From contig JAHBMJ010001230.1 in assembly GCA_018398765.1 (NCBI GenBank), positions 5,001 to 32,500 of the forward strand: DNA of 27,500 nucleotides, in the 5' to 3' direction. Every line of letters starts with the position of its first letter. The first letter of the stretch is position 1. A model generated the notes under the pieces. That model made no database searches. It had not been told where the DNA came from and saw only the letters and a program-made list of their open reading frames with translations. Shown here piece after piece: positions 10,238 through 21,129 of the stretch. Position numbers and translations under genes: made by a program. The DNA is from Chromera velia. Lineage: Eukaryota; Sar; Chromeraceae.

Positions 10238-11482
10238 GTGAAGAAAAGCATGCTCCACGCAGCATCCGGACTCCGACTGAGTGACTTCCTGCAGAAGACC
10301 GAGATGGATCCGGCAGTGCTCCAAACATTCGCAACAGCCGAGTGCCCAGTGGTGAGACCAGACAGGACTATGGAACGCGTAACAGAGACGGCCCCGAAAC
10401 GCGTCATCTTCGCATCCAAACGGCTTCGACATTTCCTCACCATTCCAGAAGCAGCGGTACGGTGATTCCCGGACTTTGTTTTTGCATTCACTGATTGTCG
10501 ACTTTTTGTTTTGTCCGTATGAATGGCTCCTTTCTAGCGTTCGTGCCTATTCTTTTTTTTCTTACGTCGCTCCTTGTCCGTCTGTTGGGCCGTCCCTATG
10601 GTTGTACGTCTTCCTGATTCGCACATATTTTTTGTCTCTGTGCGCCTTTCCATAAACATTTTCTGGACAGGGTAATGACCTCTACCTTATGGCGTCATCT
10701 GCAAATCAATTTGTGCAGGCGTGCAGAACTTGCAGCAAGAGAACCAGGTGCAAACGCTTCCTGGCGGTGGGTGAGTGAGTGAGTGGGAGGATGAACGTGG
10801 TCTTCGCTTTTTGTGTCTGTGTATTTTGTTCGTCAGCGGGGGAGGGGAAGGAATGAAGGACTTCGGGAAGCTTGATGTTTCCACTGACTGGGCGCTTTGA
10901 GTCTCTTTCGCCTCCTCAACGCAGCCGTCCGAGAGTACCTGATGTCTCTCTCTGTGTGAATGCACACATATCCTTCCTTGGTTCCTCTTCGAGCCCCGTC
11001 TCTTTTCTTTCTGTGTCCGCTCCGTCCTGCAGCCCCCCATGGGAGCGTCAGCCAGCGTGACAGATCTGGTGAAGATGATCACCGGTCTCCATAGCGTCAG
11101 TGCTGAGAACCAGAATTTTTTCGTGTGTAGCTCTGAGTTTTTTGCTTGGGGTTCTGTATGAATGACAAGAACAAACGTGCAACGGGGGGGATTCTTCTTG
11201 TTCTGGAGTCCCCCATCACCTTCCCAGCATGAGTGCACTGTCGGGCCGTCGACGTATGTCCCTCGGTTCTCTCTTTCAGAGGAGACTATCTGTCTTGGTG
11301 GTCGTTCTTCTTCTTCTTCTCCTTCCTCCTCCTCCTTCACTTCCGTTTGCCCTTGTTAGTAGGTCGGAGGATTGAGGAAGATCGAGGAGAATCCCTCTCT
11401 ATTCACTTCACTTGCACAGCAGGCAGAAAAAGAATTTAAGACGAGACACAGTGCAGTCGTTAGCCTGACAGGAAACCAGACG

Positions 11483-11516
<34 letters not shown>

Positions 11517-14500
11517 ATGTGTGTGTGCGTGCGCGCGCGCGCGCGCGTGTCTATCTTTCTCAGGTGTGCGTGCTTCACAAGAACGACCCCTCAAAGAAGA
11601 CTTTCGTGTACTCAGCAGAAGAGATTTCGAGCGCGCTGGAGGTTTTGTCAAATTTGTCAAAGTGAGTGAGTGAGTTGAGTAATGTTGAGACAGAGAAGAA
11701 GAGTGCAATTCAGAACGACGGTGGTCGTTCAGACAGAAAGAATGGGGGACAGAGACGAAAAGATCGGCTGAGTCTTGGAGACCACCTGTAGAAACAAAGC
11801 GAAATCGTTGGTGAGAAAAGAAATTGGCGAACAAAGGCTTTTGACCCGTCTTCGTTTGTTTATTCATTTCCTCCTTCCATTCTTCTTCCATCCGTCCTCC
11901 CACTTGTTCACTGATTTGCTTTCCTGCATAATTCGATTCACTCATTTCGATTTTTTTTTATTTGCTCTTTTTCTTCTTCTGACTCGGCCTTTTCGTATTC
12001 ACTCGTTGTCTCCCCTCCCTCCCTCCCTCTCTCCCTCTCTCCCTCTCAGGTTCCTCTCTGAGTACAGAGAATTCGCCATCGACAAAGTGCCCGAGGCCAC
12101 CCCTGCAGAGAAGGACAAAGCACTGGTGGAGGAGAAGAAGTGGAAGAAAGTTCTCAGGGAGAAGAGAGAGGACTCAAAGGTAAACAACAAAAGGCGGCTG
12201 AATTTAGAAAAAAGAAAACATTCATCTCTCTCTCTCTCTCCCCCTCTCACGCATTCGGTGCCAGAAAATCTTGTCTGAAAGCACGAATCATTGACCAGAA
12301 AGGACGTGAATAAATTGACATGCAGGAACATTGGTATTCCAAAACGGGAAGCAGAGAAACAGGCTGAAAAAGCGTAATTCATTCAAAGAACGTTCCATCG
12401 TGGCATCTCCGTCCGTCTCTTGGTCCTTTTATTGTTTGGTCTCGTCTCTCTGCTACCCCCCCTGTATATCTCCGCTGTCTGTTACGCTCCCTGCATATCT
12501 CCGCTGTCTGTTACCCTCCCTGCATATCTCCGCTGTCTGTTACCCTCCCTGCATACCCTCCCTGCATATCTCTGCTGTCTGTTACCCTCCCTGCATATCT
12601 CCGCTGTCTGTTACCCTCCCTGCGTATCTCCGCTGTCTGTTACCCTCCCTGTCTGTTACCGTCGCTGCATATCTCCGCTGTCTGTTACCCTTCCTGCATA
12701 TCTCCGCCGTCTGTTACCTTCCCTGCATATCTCCGCTCTCTGTTACCCTCCCTGCATATCTCCGCTGTCTGTTACCCTCCCTGCATATCTCCGCTGTCTG
12801 TTACCCTCCCTGCGTATCTCCGCTGTCTGTTACCCTCCCTGCATATCTCCGCTGTCTGTTACCCTCCCTGCATATCTCTGCTGTCTGTTACCCTCCCTGC
12901 GTATCTCCGCTGTCTGTTACCCTCCCTGCATATCTCCGCTGTCTGTTACCCTCCCTGCGTATCTCCGCTGCCTGTTACCCTCCCTGCATATCTCCGCTGT
13001 CTGTTACCCTCGCTGCATATCTCCGCTGTCTGTTACCCTCCCTGCATATCTCCGCTGTCTGTTACCCTCCCTGCATATCTCCGCTCTCTGTTACCCTCCC
13101 TGCATATTTCTGCGTCTTCAATTCTCCTCCCTTGAAGGGGGAAATCCACGCCTCCACAAACCCCCAACCTCCCCCCGTTCCCCTGAATTAATCCCCTGCA
13201 GAGACTCCAATTGCCCGACTGGATGAGGAAGACGATGGACCCTGCAGACGAAGAGAAGAGACTCCCGCTCTTTCGAAGAATGGCTCTTCAGGTAAGCAAT
13301 CACTCATACGAATGGAAGAAGCAAAACTAAACTCCACCTTCCCCTCGTCTCGGTGCCCTGCGTGTTTGTTTTGTTGCCTCGCCAGAAGCATTCCTCCTCA
13401 GGAGTCTTCACACAGCTTCCTTGCCGTCAAGCATCCGTCCCCAGAAACCTCTGTCCTTTTGAGCTGCCTGTTGTGCTTTTTTCGACATAGTTTTTTTTTC
13501 TTTCAAGTCAACAGTGTCTTCTGGAAAGAGGCCGGCGGACACGTACCCTCGTTGCCTCCTCACCCCTCCCAGCGCGCGTTCCTTCCTCCTTCTTCTTCCA
13601 CTTCCCTTCCTGCAGAGGTACAGGGCCTCCCTGGACAGGCCGGCAGAGGGGGCGCCTGTAGAGGACCAGTTCGCCTGGGTGGAGGTGGACGAGGCCAAAG
13701 GAGGGTTTGGGGAGAAGAAGGGGGAAGCCATAGAGCCCTTACCTTTCTCTTCCAGGCCCTCTCCCTCTGGTTGGGAATCTACGGGGAGGAAGGAGGAGGA
13801 AGGGAAAGGAGGTCCAAAGGAGACGGTCACGACGCCTGACGGCCGAGTGATCGAGTTAGAGCCTCTGGATGACATCCCGAGAGCCCAGAGGTTTGCGTAC
13901 AGACAGAACGACCCGGGACTTGTCAAGAGAATCGTGCAGTTCAACGCGGCCTATCAGGAGTACATCTCATTCTTTCGGAAGAAAGAGGGCATGAGGAGGT
14001 CTGTTCTGGATCAGAAAAATGACTGTCCTCATTTTTTATGTCATTGTTGCCATCCTCTTTTGGTCTTTCTCATGTAAAAACACAGCGGGTTTCTTTGAAG
14101 ACGGTAGACTGACGAGCTCTATCTCTGTATTATCGTACCATTGTGCTTGGGACTGGGACCGCCTGCCCGTCTGTATCGCAGCATCCATCAGGCTAGCTTC
14201 GTCAGCAGAACGCCATTCACACTCCATTAGACTGAGTCTCAATTCAGCCTTCCTTCCTTCCTTCCTTCCTTTGACTCTATTCTCTCTCAGGCGGAACTTT
14301 GTTGACGTGGACGACTATGTCTATCGAGAGTTTCTGGAACGAGAGAAGGGTGGAAATGAGAAACGGGAAAGAGAAGGGGCTGCGTGGCAAACAGGAGAGA
14401 AGGAGGGAAAGAAAACGGAACAGCACCATTCTGCAGTCTCTGTTGTTGAGACAGAGAGTCAAAAAGAGGGGAGTCGGCATCCAGAAGAAGCGAAGGAGAA

Positions 14501-17500
14501 GGAGAAGGAGAGGGACACAGTAGACTTCCTCCCTGTTCCTAGTGGGGGGTGGTCAGTGGTTGACCTTCTCTCTCTGCAGCAGCAACAGCAGAGAACTCGG
14601 AGGCAAGAGGCATGGAGGGAGGGAGGCAAGGGGAAAAGTTCGGCGGCAAGTTGTGGGGAAAGTGGGAGGGAAGATGAAAAGGGCGCTCAAGTTTCGTCAC
14701 AAGCTCTTCTTGAGTATCTTCACGTGACGCCTGTGGTCAGTCAGTGGGCCTGTGCTGGTTTTTGTTTCTCCGAGCTGTTGCATTTCTCTCAATCTGCTTG
14801 TAGCGTGTCCGTATCTTTCTTGTACCTCTAGAGGTCCTCTTCGGTGCTCTTCATTGCCTGCCATATCGTTGCTTTCCCTTCCTCCGTGGGTGCACACATG
14901 TGTGTATGTGTGCGTGTGTAGATGTTTCTGCATGTGTGTCCGTCTGAGGATATATGAGAGGTCTCTTCGTGTGCAGATGCTCCGAGGCCTCCAAGTGATC
15001 AAAAGGGGGCAGGTGGAGGCGGAGAAATACGGTGGGCTGTCTCTTGTGACAGCAGGAGACGGCAGTCCTCTCCCAGGAGGGGTGGGGGTCCCTGTGCCCT
15101 TCGGAGGGTCTCTGGAGGGAATGAGGGAGGGTCTGGCGGGTGTAGAGGCAGAGCTTCGGAAGGGGGGAAGTGGGAGTTCTTCTTCTTCTGGAAGAGGATA
15201 TGGGAGGAGAGGAGGGAGATGGGAACAAGCCGAGGAGGGGGGGGAAGAAGGAGAGGGAGAAGGGAGTCTCACGGGAATCAGACGAACCCCTTTCGACAGT
15301 CCTGATCAGGTCAGCAGACACTCTGCCTAACCAGATTAGAGTAGTCTGACAACACATGGATGGATAGATAGATAGATAGATGCGGCAGACAGCTTCAGAG
15401 GTAGATCGATGAACTCATAGCCTTTGCCTCCCCTGACAGACAGATGAGAACCCGTCAACAAGAGAGAAGAAAGAGCAAAAATAAACAAATGACGGAAGGT
15501 GGTGGCGGGGAATTCGAGGAATTGTTTCCAATCAGTGCCCTTCTCTCCCTTCCGCTCTTCACGTTTCGACTTCCCTTGTTTCTTTCTCCCAGTCTCTCTG
15601 ATGCGGCACTCACTCCAGGCTGCCTTCCTTCCCTCCTTGCAGAGTTCTGGGGGTGTGGACCAACCCGGGCCCCTTCCAGGCTTCAAGCTCTTGAAAGGCG
15701 ACGTGAGACGAAGGCACAGGGCGGCACCCGACAGGAGCGTCTCTGTGGAGACAGAGGCCTTCGAGGGGGGGCGGGATGATGAGGCACCGACGCACGCAGA
15801 GGGGAACGGAGAGAGATGGTCACCGGGGTTCGGGGAATCTTCCATGGAGACTGAAAGGGCAAGGGGCAAGAATAGAAGCAGCAGATACGGCATGCTACCC
15901 TCAGGGGAGGTTCCTATGGTTCGGGAGATTGGGGGGGGAGTTGGAAAGATGGCTGAGGGTGTGGAGAGGGATGAAGAAGGTCAGTTCTGTTCACTGCAAG
16001 GAAGAAGAAATGCGTATTTGTATGAGGTCGTACGGGTTTCCTTTTGGCTTTGTTCTAGATTAGTGGGGGTGAGACGGAATGGGGTAATCTGCTTTCCGTT
16101 GCGATTATTTGCTTCTGATGCTAAATGGAAAAAGGACTGGCCTAGAAATCAAAGTATGCTTCTCCGTGTCGCATGTCTTTCTCACTTGACAACGGCAAAT
16201 GAGAAGATGAAAAGATGGGTTATCGCAACAGAGGGTGTCGCTGTTGTCTTTGCGGAAGAGAGGAGACAACATGCGGATGTGTGTTCTATTCCCGTCCATT
16301 TTTCTCGTTCCGACTCAGCATTTTCTTTCTTTTCAAACTATATTGTTGCAGGGTCGACAGGGGAGGCCACCTTCACAGAGGCGCAAGAAGAGGCCGAGGA
16401 CTTGCAACTGTTGCAAAAAGCAATTCAGGTGGGCCCACAAAGTGCCATGAGGGATGTAGCGGGTCGCAAAGGATGAGGAGCAAAAGAGAAGAGCATCGCA
16501 TACAGAAACGCTTTTTCCCCTTGTGACGTTCCGCTCTTCCTTTTCGTGTTGGCAGTGAGATGGATCAGGAAAAATATTTCCTTTATTTGTGGCCTGCCGC
16601 TTTTGTGAGCACTGTACTTGGTTCCTGTGCAACACACCCATGACTGTCTGACGTATTTTCTTCATTTCTGTTGGTTGCATTCAGCAACGCGCCTGGGAGG
16701 AGAGGTTGGTGCCCGAGACGGCAGCGGAGAAGGACGAAGAGGCCCACCGGCGCATGGAGGCGGAGGCGGCCTGGAAGGAAGAGAGGGTGGAGGGGTTGCC
16801 CTCCATTTGGGGGGACAGGGAAGTGCAGGAAGAGGAGGAGGAGGAACAGAGAGAAGGAATGAGAAGCAGCGAAACCCGACCAGGGCAGAGGGAGAGAGAG
16901 ATGTTGCGAATGCGAGATTTGAACTTCACAGGGGGACAGGGAGGTGCGAGTTCCATTGACGAGCGTGAAGGGAGAGGGGAACGACTTAGAGGGAGAAGAA
17001 AGAAGATCAAAATGTCGAGCTTATTTAATGACGACAGGGCATTCGAGAGGTGGCAGGTGCGTTCGTGGTGAGGCCCTTGTTTTTCTTTCTCTTTTTTGTA
17101 TGTTATCTGCCAAAACCGTCCAAAAATGTAACTTTGAGACATACCAATTTTCTCCATCTGCAAAACTTTTATCCGTCTCACTGCATTTGCTGTGTTCTCT
17201 TTCTCTCTCTTACCAGCAGAGCAGGACGTTCGTTCGTGGTGTCCCGCCGATCCCTTGCCTGCAGAGGTTTTCTTCTCGTCACGTTGTGTCCATTTTGGTT
17301 TCTGAAGGCCTATTTGCGTCCCTGATTCCCTTCCTTTACATGTGCTCCTTTGGTTGTTTCCAGTGCTTGAAGGCTGCTCAGACCCACCGACAGCAATATT
17401 CTTGTTTGCACCTCATTGTGTGTACAGGCTGCCCAGGTCTATAGAGAGCAGTCCGAAGGTGCAGCGGCAAACGACGAAAGCACAGATGGTCCCGTAGGGA

Positions 17501-19799
17501 TGGGTGTTGAAGAAGGGAAGGCGGTGACGGGATTTCAGTTTCCGGAATACAGACAGAATGCAGAGACGGAGACGAAAAGAAGCATAGCAAGCGAGACAAA
17601 GCAAAGCATTCCGACAGGGGTGGAGAGCGAAGGGCCACTCACTTTTCCTCACACCTCATCTCCCCGACGTGTGCGTCTGGATGCATCAGACATTGTTGGA
17701 CCGACCCAACCATTTTCAGCGGGTGACAGAGAAAGAGAAGCATTGAGGCCTCTTAGAGAAGCAGGGGAGAACGTAAGAAGCCTCCAAGCATTGGCGACAG
17801 GAGGTGGGAGAAAAATGAGGGGAACGGGACCAGTTCTGGGAGTGAGCGTGGATGCAGAAGGTGAGTGGGTGGGGTGGGAGTGCCTTTCTCGGTACGCCTT
17901 TGGCGTCTTCTCGTGTGAGCTCAAATTACCTCCCGTTGTCAATGGCTGACCCCCCAATCTGTTGCTCTAAAAAGAAGCCGTGTCAGGAATTGATGGATCC
18001 TGTAGATTTGCTTCTTTTGTCTGCCATGCCACGGCTTTTGTCGACGTTACCTCTCCCAACACACGCATAGATCGATCGACTTCCTCGCTGACTCTTTTGA
18101 CCTTTCGTGCAGCCTATATCCGTTTTTCCCTTCAAACCCCTCTCTGCCTCTTTCATTGTGTCCTCTCGTGTGCATGCAGAGACTTCGATTCCCTTGAAGG
18201 GACCTGAAAAAGATTCCTCTCTGAAAGAACTCGCACAGGCACTGAAACAGAAGGGAAACCTGGATAAGGGGGTCGGTAGGTTCACTCTCTCTTCTCTCGT
18301 GCATTCATTCGAGTTTTGTTTTCCACATTGCCCGCGCCACCTTCGTGCATTTCCAAACTCTTTCCTTCCTTCCTGCCTCACGGACAGAGTCGAAATTCAC
18401 TGTCCAATCTCTCCTCGGACCTCTCTCGTGTGGCTCCCTCATACACTCTCTCTCTTTTTCTATCTGTGCATGCGGCCGGTTCCTTTTTTAGCGGCTTTCT
18501 TGCACGGTTTCGCTCGTCAAGGTGATCTGGGCTTTTGTCTCTTTGTTTGTTCGTGCACGTGTTTTTTGATATTTCAGCGTGCATTTGCTCGATCCTGCGC
18601 GTGCGTGTGCCTGCAGCGCATGATATCGGAATCTGAGAGGGACAAGTCGGAGAAGCGGTTTCTGTTCAGCCACAGAATAAAATTCCCCAAATTCTTTGAT
18701 TCTGAAGAGGAGGTTGCGGAGCATCTGAAGAAGACAGAAGAGCAGGGAGGATCGTCAAAACAACCGAGAGAGAACAGGCCAACACAGAGAGAATCCAGAT
18801 CTGGATTTGAACAACCAAAGCTGGGAGATCTCCGGAAGTTCATTAAGCCTGTCTCTCCCACTCCCGAAAAAAAAACATCCACCAACGCCCGGATCGTTCC
18901 TGTCCGTCACGGAAAGAAAATTGAAGACGAGGAGACGGCCGAGGGATCTGACAAGAAGGCACAGCGGCAGTCGCGTCGTCACAAGGACAAAAATTTAGCT
19001 CGGAAGGAACAGAAAGAGATCTGGCGTCAGTTGAGGGAAGGGGAGATCTCCCATCCTCTGGATCCCGAGGCCGTCTCCACCTCTCCTCCCTTCTTCCCTT
19101 CTGCTGTCAGTTCCGCTTCGGGGAAGGAAGAGGAAGAGTCCCTTCTCGAAGATGAGGGGGTGGGCATAGCGGGGTCTCAAGGAGGGCCGTTCGGGGTTCT
19201 CTCCGATCTGTTCGGCCCTGGCACAGGTCACGTTGAGTCCAACTCGAGGGGCGCTGTGTCGCGATCTTTTGTCCAGAGAGAACTCGACAGCAGGTGAGTT
19301 GCTTTGGTTGGAGGTGGCAGGGAGACAGGGGAATTTGAGGGATTTGAGTCTGCGTCGATCAGACTGAGTGTTTTCTTCCTTCAGGCATAGAGGGAAGTCA
19401 CATCGGAAGTGTCAAACGAGTCCCAATGGGGCTTGTCATTTATTTTGCGCAAGGTGTGGGGATGTCTTTGAGAAGGATTCTTTTGATCCATGCGTCTCTC
19501 TTTTCTCCCTCTCTCCATCTGTGTCTATTCGGAACCTTACCCGTCTTTGTATCTGCCATGCGTTGGCCGTTGGACTCTCTTTCTGCAGCACGGCGGCACT
19601 AGACGATCTCAGGGCGAAGCACAAGCGCTCCGCTGTTCTTCCAGGGAGAAAGGAGACGGCTCTCGATTCTGGACCAGTGAAGTCATCAGAAGGGGGAAGC
19701 AAAACGAATGAGAAAGAACGACCCGAAGACATAGTAGCCGCCTTATTTGATAAACCGTACAAAGACCGACACAGACAGCGTCCCTTGTTCAAGCGCTAA
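9806..19799 (+). CDS. Large charged protein of unknown function (about 18 exons; possibly two genes)
   Basis: Not recognised. Exons: 9806-9958, 10238-10459, 11033-11095, 11363-11458, 11564-11661, 12050-12179, 13202-13291, 13616-13998, 14291-14735, 14977-15309, 15643-15979, 16352-16428, 16685-17056, 17428-17860, 18180-18271, 18617-19293, 19385-19453, 19589-19799. Phases agree throughout, giving 4,281 bp (1,426 residues). The first ~125 residues have predicted helices with loose histone-fold-like spacing. The rest is rich in Glu, Lys, Arg, Gly and Ser, with runs of Q, E and S, so it is probably largely disordered or coiled coil. No transmembrane segment is seen. Alternative: two genes, 9806-10465 (126 residues, TGA stop at 10463) and 11039-19799 (1,299 residues starting MGASAS, an N-myristoylation-like start). 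I prefer one gene because 10466-11032 is intron-like and ends in a strong in-phase CTGCAG acceptor. Uncertain donors: 10460, 11456/11459, 18272, 19454. Confidence 0.55.
10115..10235. repeat. CTCTCG hexamer, CT and TG microsatellite in the first intron of the long gene
   Basis: CTCTCG repeats (about 10120-10178), then CT, then TG running directly into the acceptor TGTGTGCAG at 10237. The whole intron (9959-10237, 279 bp) is open in the gene's frame. If retained it would encode a Ser-Arg dipeptide run followed by a Ser-Leu and a Cys-Val run. Confidence 0.9.
11484..11550. repeat. CT / GT / GC microsatellite in a short intron
   Basis: CT, then GT, then GC dinucleotide blocks fill most of the ~105-bp intron ending at 11563. 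It is again open in the gene's reading frame. Confidence 0.85.
12463..13110. repeat. 29-bp minisatellite, about 22 copies, in an intron
   Basis: Tandem copies of a unit running CTGCATATCTCC - GCTGTCTGTTACC - CTCC, with a few shorter or substituted copies near 12550 and 12650. It occupies most of the 1,022-bp intron 12180-13201. Because 29 is not a multiple of 3, all reading phases cycle through the unit, which explains the long repetitive open frames here. They are not genes. Confidence 0.95.
15357..15381. repeat. GATA microsatellite
   Basis: A short GATA tandem array in the intron 15310-15642 of the long gene. Confidence 0.8.
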
Positions 19800-21129
19800 A
19801 TCCGCGTGTGTAGCTAAAGGGGCCGATAAAAAATGCATAAAATACCTTACATATCACTATAGGCTACCAGTCTTACTTCTATTACTCCTTAGTCTTCTAA
19901 AATATGCATCACTGCCACGTGAAATCTTATGATTCTTATCGCTATCTAGATCGCTAGATCACTATTCCCGAATCACTAGGTGTGATCTGTAAAGTTATTT
20001 TTATAATAAAGTCGGACCACAGACTTTAGACTTTAAAACTTTTTTGATTTTAAAACTTTAAGAATAAAAAGCTTGAATACATTGATGTGTTGTTTAGGAT
20101 TGTTTAGCCGTTTAACACATTTTTTAATGGATGTCAAAAAAATTTAAAGTACGTTTCAAAAGTTATGTTTTAGAGTTCACAGACTTAAACTTTTAGCTTT
20201 ATTTTACTTTAAAACTTTACAGATCACACCTAGCCAAATCATGATTCTAATCGAATATAATACAATTCGATACTAGAATACAATGTTTTAAAAATCTTTA
20301 ATGGTTTTATAAACGGTTTTAATACTTACTACAGTGAATTGAAATTAATTTGAATATAAACTGATCTAGAATGAAGTAAGAGTTGTAGACTATTAAATTA
20401 TTTGACATTCATTTACAAGTTTGGAACAGTTTACATGCTTTGTATGATGTTTTGCGAGTAGTTTGATTTTTTTATCGATCGATTACGAATAATATGAAAT
20501 AGAAGGGGGTAGCATTGCATAGAATAGTATAGAAGAACTGTGTTAAACATCATTATTCTAATTAACTGTTTCATAAGTACTTTACACCATATAACACCAT
20601 AAATTTGCGGTACTGTATAAGTCCGAGGTTTTCGAAATAAAACAACAATTTAAGCAATTAAAAAGCACTGCGTCACAACCTGCATTTAGATTATATTTTT
20701 TATTGGAAAACATTCTTCACTGCAGTTTGTGTGCATTAATTGTGGGTCTGTTTATAGTTTGGTTTGTGATTAACTTGCATTGAGGGCCGCCCCCGCCCCC
20801 GCGGTGCAGTCCCCGCCGAGGCCGAGGCTGAGGCCGCCGCGCGAGCCGCATCGCTGCATGTAGGCTCAGATGCATGGCTGTCGTCGTGCCGTCTCCATAT
20901 CAACTCTCTGAAAATTGCGCCAGCTGAAGGACGCAGCTGACGGCAAGTTGTCCAGAGGGGCAGGTCGACCCTTTCATGATTGCTCGATTGCCTGGCTCTG
21001 AGGCAGAGAAGCCTTTGCCCCACACATTGCCAGGCTTTAGATTTGTTCTATACCCGAGTGGTGCCCTGACTCGTCTTCCAGGTAGACGGGTTGTCCGCAT
21101 GTCTCTGTAGCTCGTCGCTGCCGGAAAAA
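19800..21129. other. AT-rich spacer, then a GC-rich patch, upstream of the Ctp gene
   Basis: Positions 19800-20760 are strongly AT-rich, hold one inverted-repeat element and no gene. Around 20780-20850 the composition switches sharply to GC-rich (CCGCCCCCGCCCCCGCGG-type sequence). The region 20780-21129 probably holds the promoter and 5' UTR of the Ctp gene. No defined promoter motif is recognised. Confidence 0.5.
19977..20232. mobile_element. MITE-like element with TA-flanked terminal inverted repeats
   Basis: The left end GGTGTGATCTGTAAAGTT (from 19979) is repeated exactly in inverse at the right end (to 20230). Each end is flanked by TA (19977-19978 and 20231-20232). Inward of the ends the two halves stay loosely complementary (AAAGTC..., ACTTTAAAAC...). 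The element is about 252 bp, AT-rich and without an open frame. TA target sites with a short non-coding body fit a mariner/Stowaway-type non-autonomous DNA transposon. The family assignment is inference. Confidence 0.7.

Noticed and set aside
9613-10491. 292-residue open frame on the minus strand
   Set aside because: Antisense shadow of the first exons of the long gene plus its CT/TG repeat; no recognisable sequence.
10727-10766. Possible small exon encoding NLQQENQVQTLPG
   Set aside because: It looks protein-like and has nearby AG and GT, but using it requires a weaker acceptor inside the next exon (after 11045 or 11051) to keep the frame. Left as a possible cassette exon.
12331-13226. Two overlapping 270-290-residue repetitive open frames
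   Set aside because: Both come from the 29-bp minisatellite, read in cycling phases, inside an intron bounded by good splice sites and conserved exon phases.
20736-21100. Short minus-strand open frames in the GC-rich patch before the Ctp gene
   Set aside because: Low-complexity Ala/Ser/Gly sequence from GC-rich DNA, with no splice or family support.
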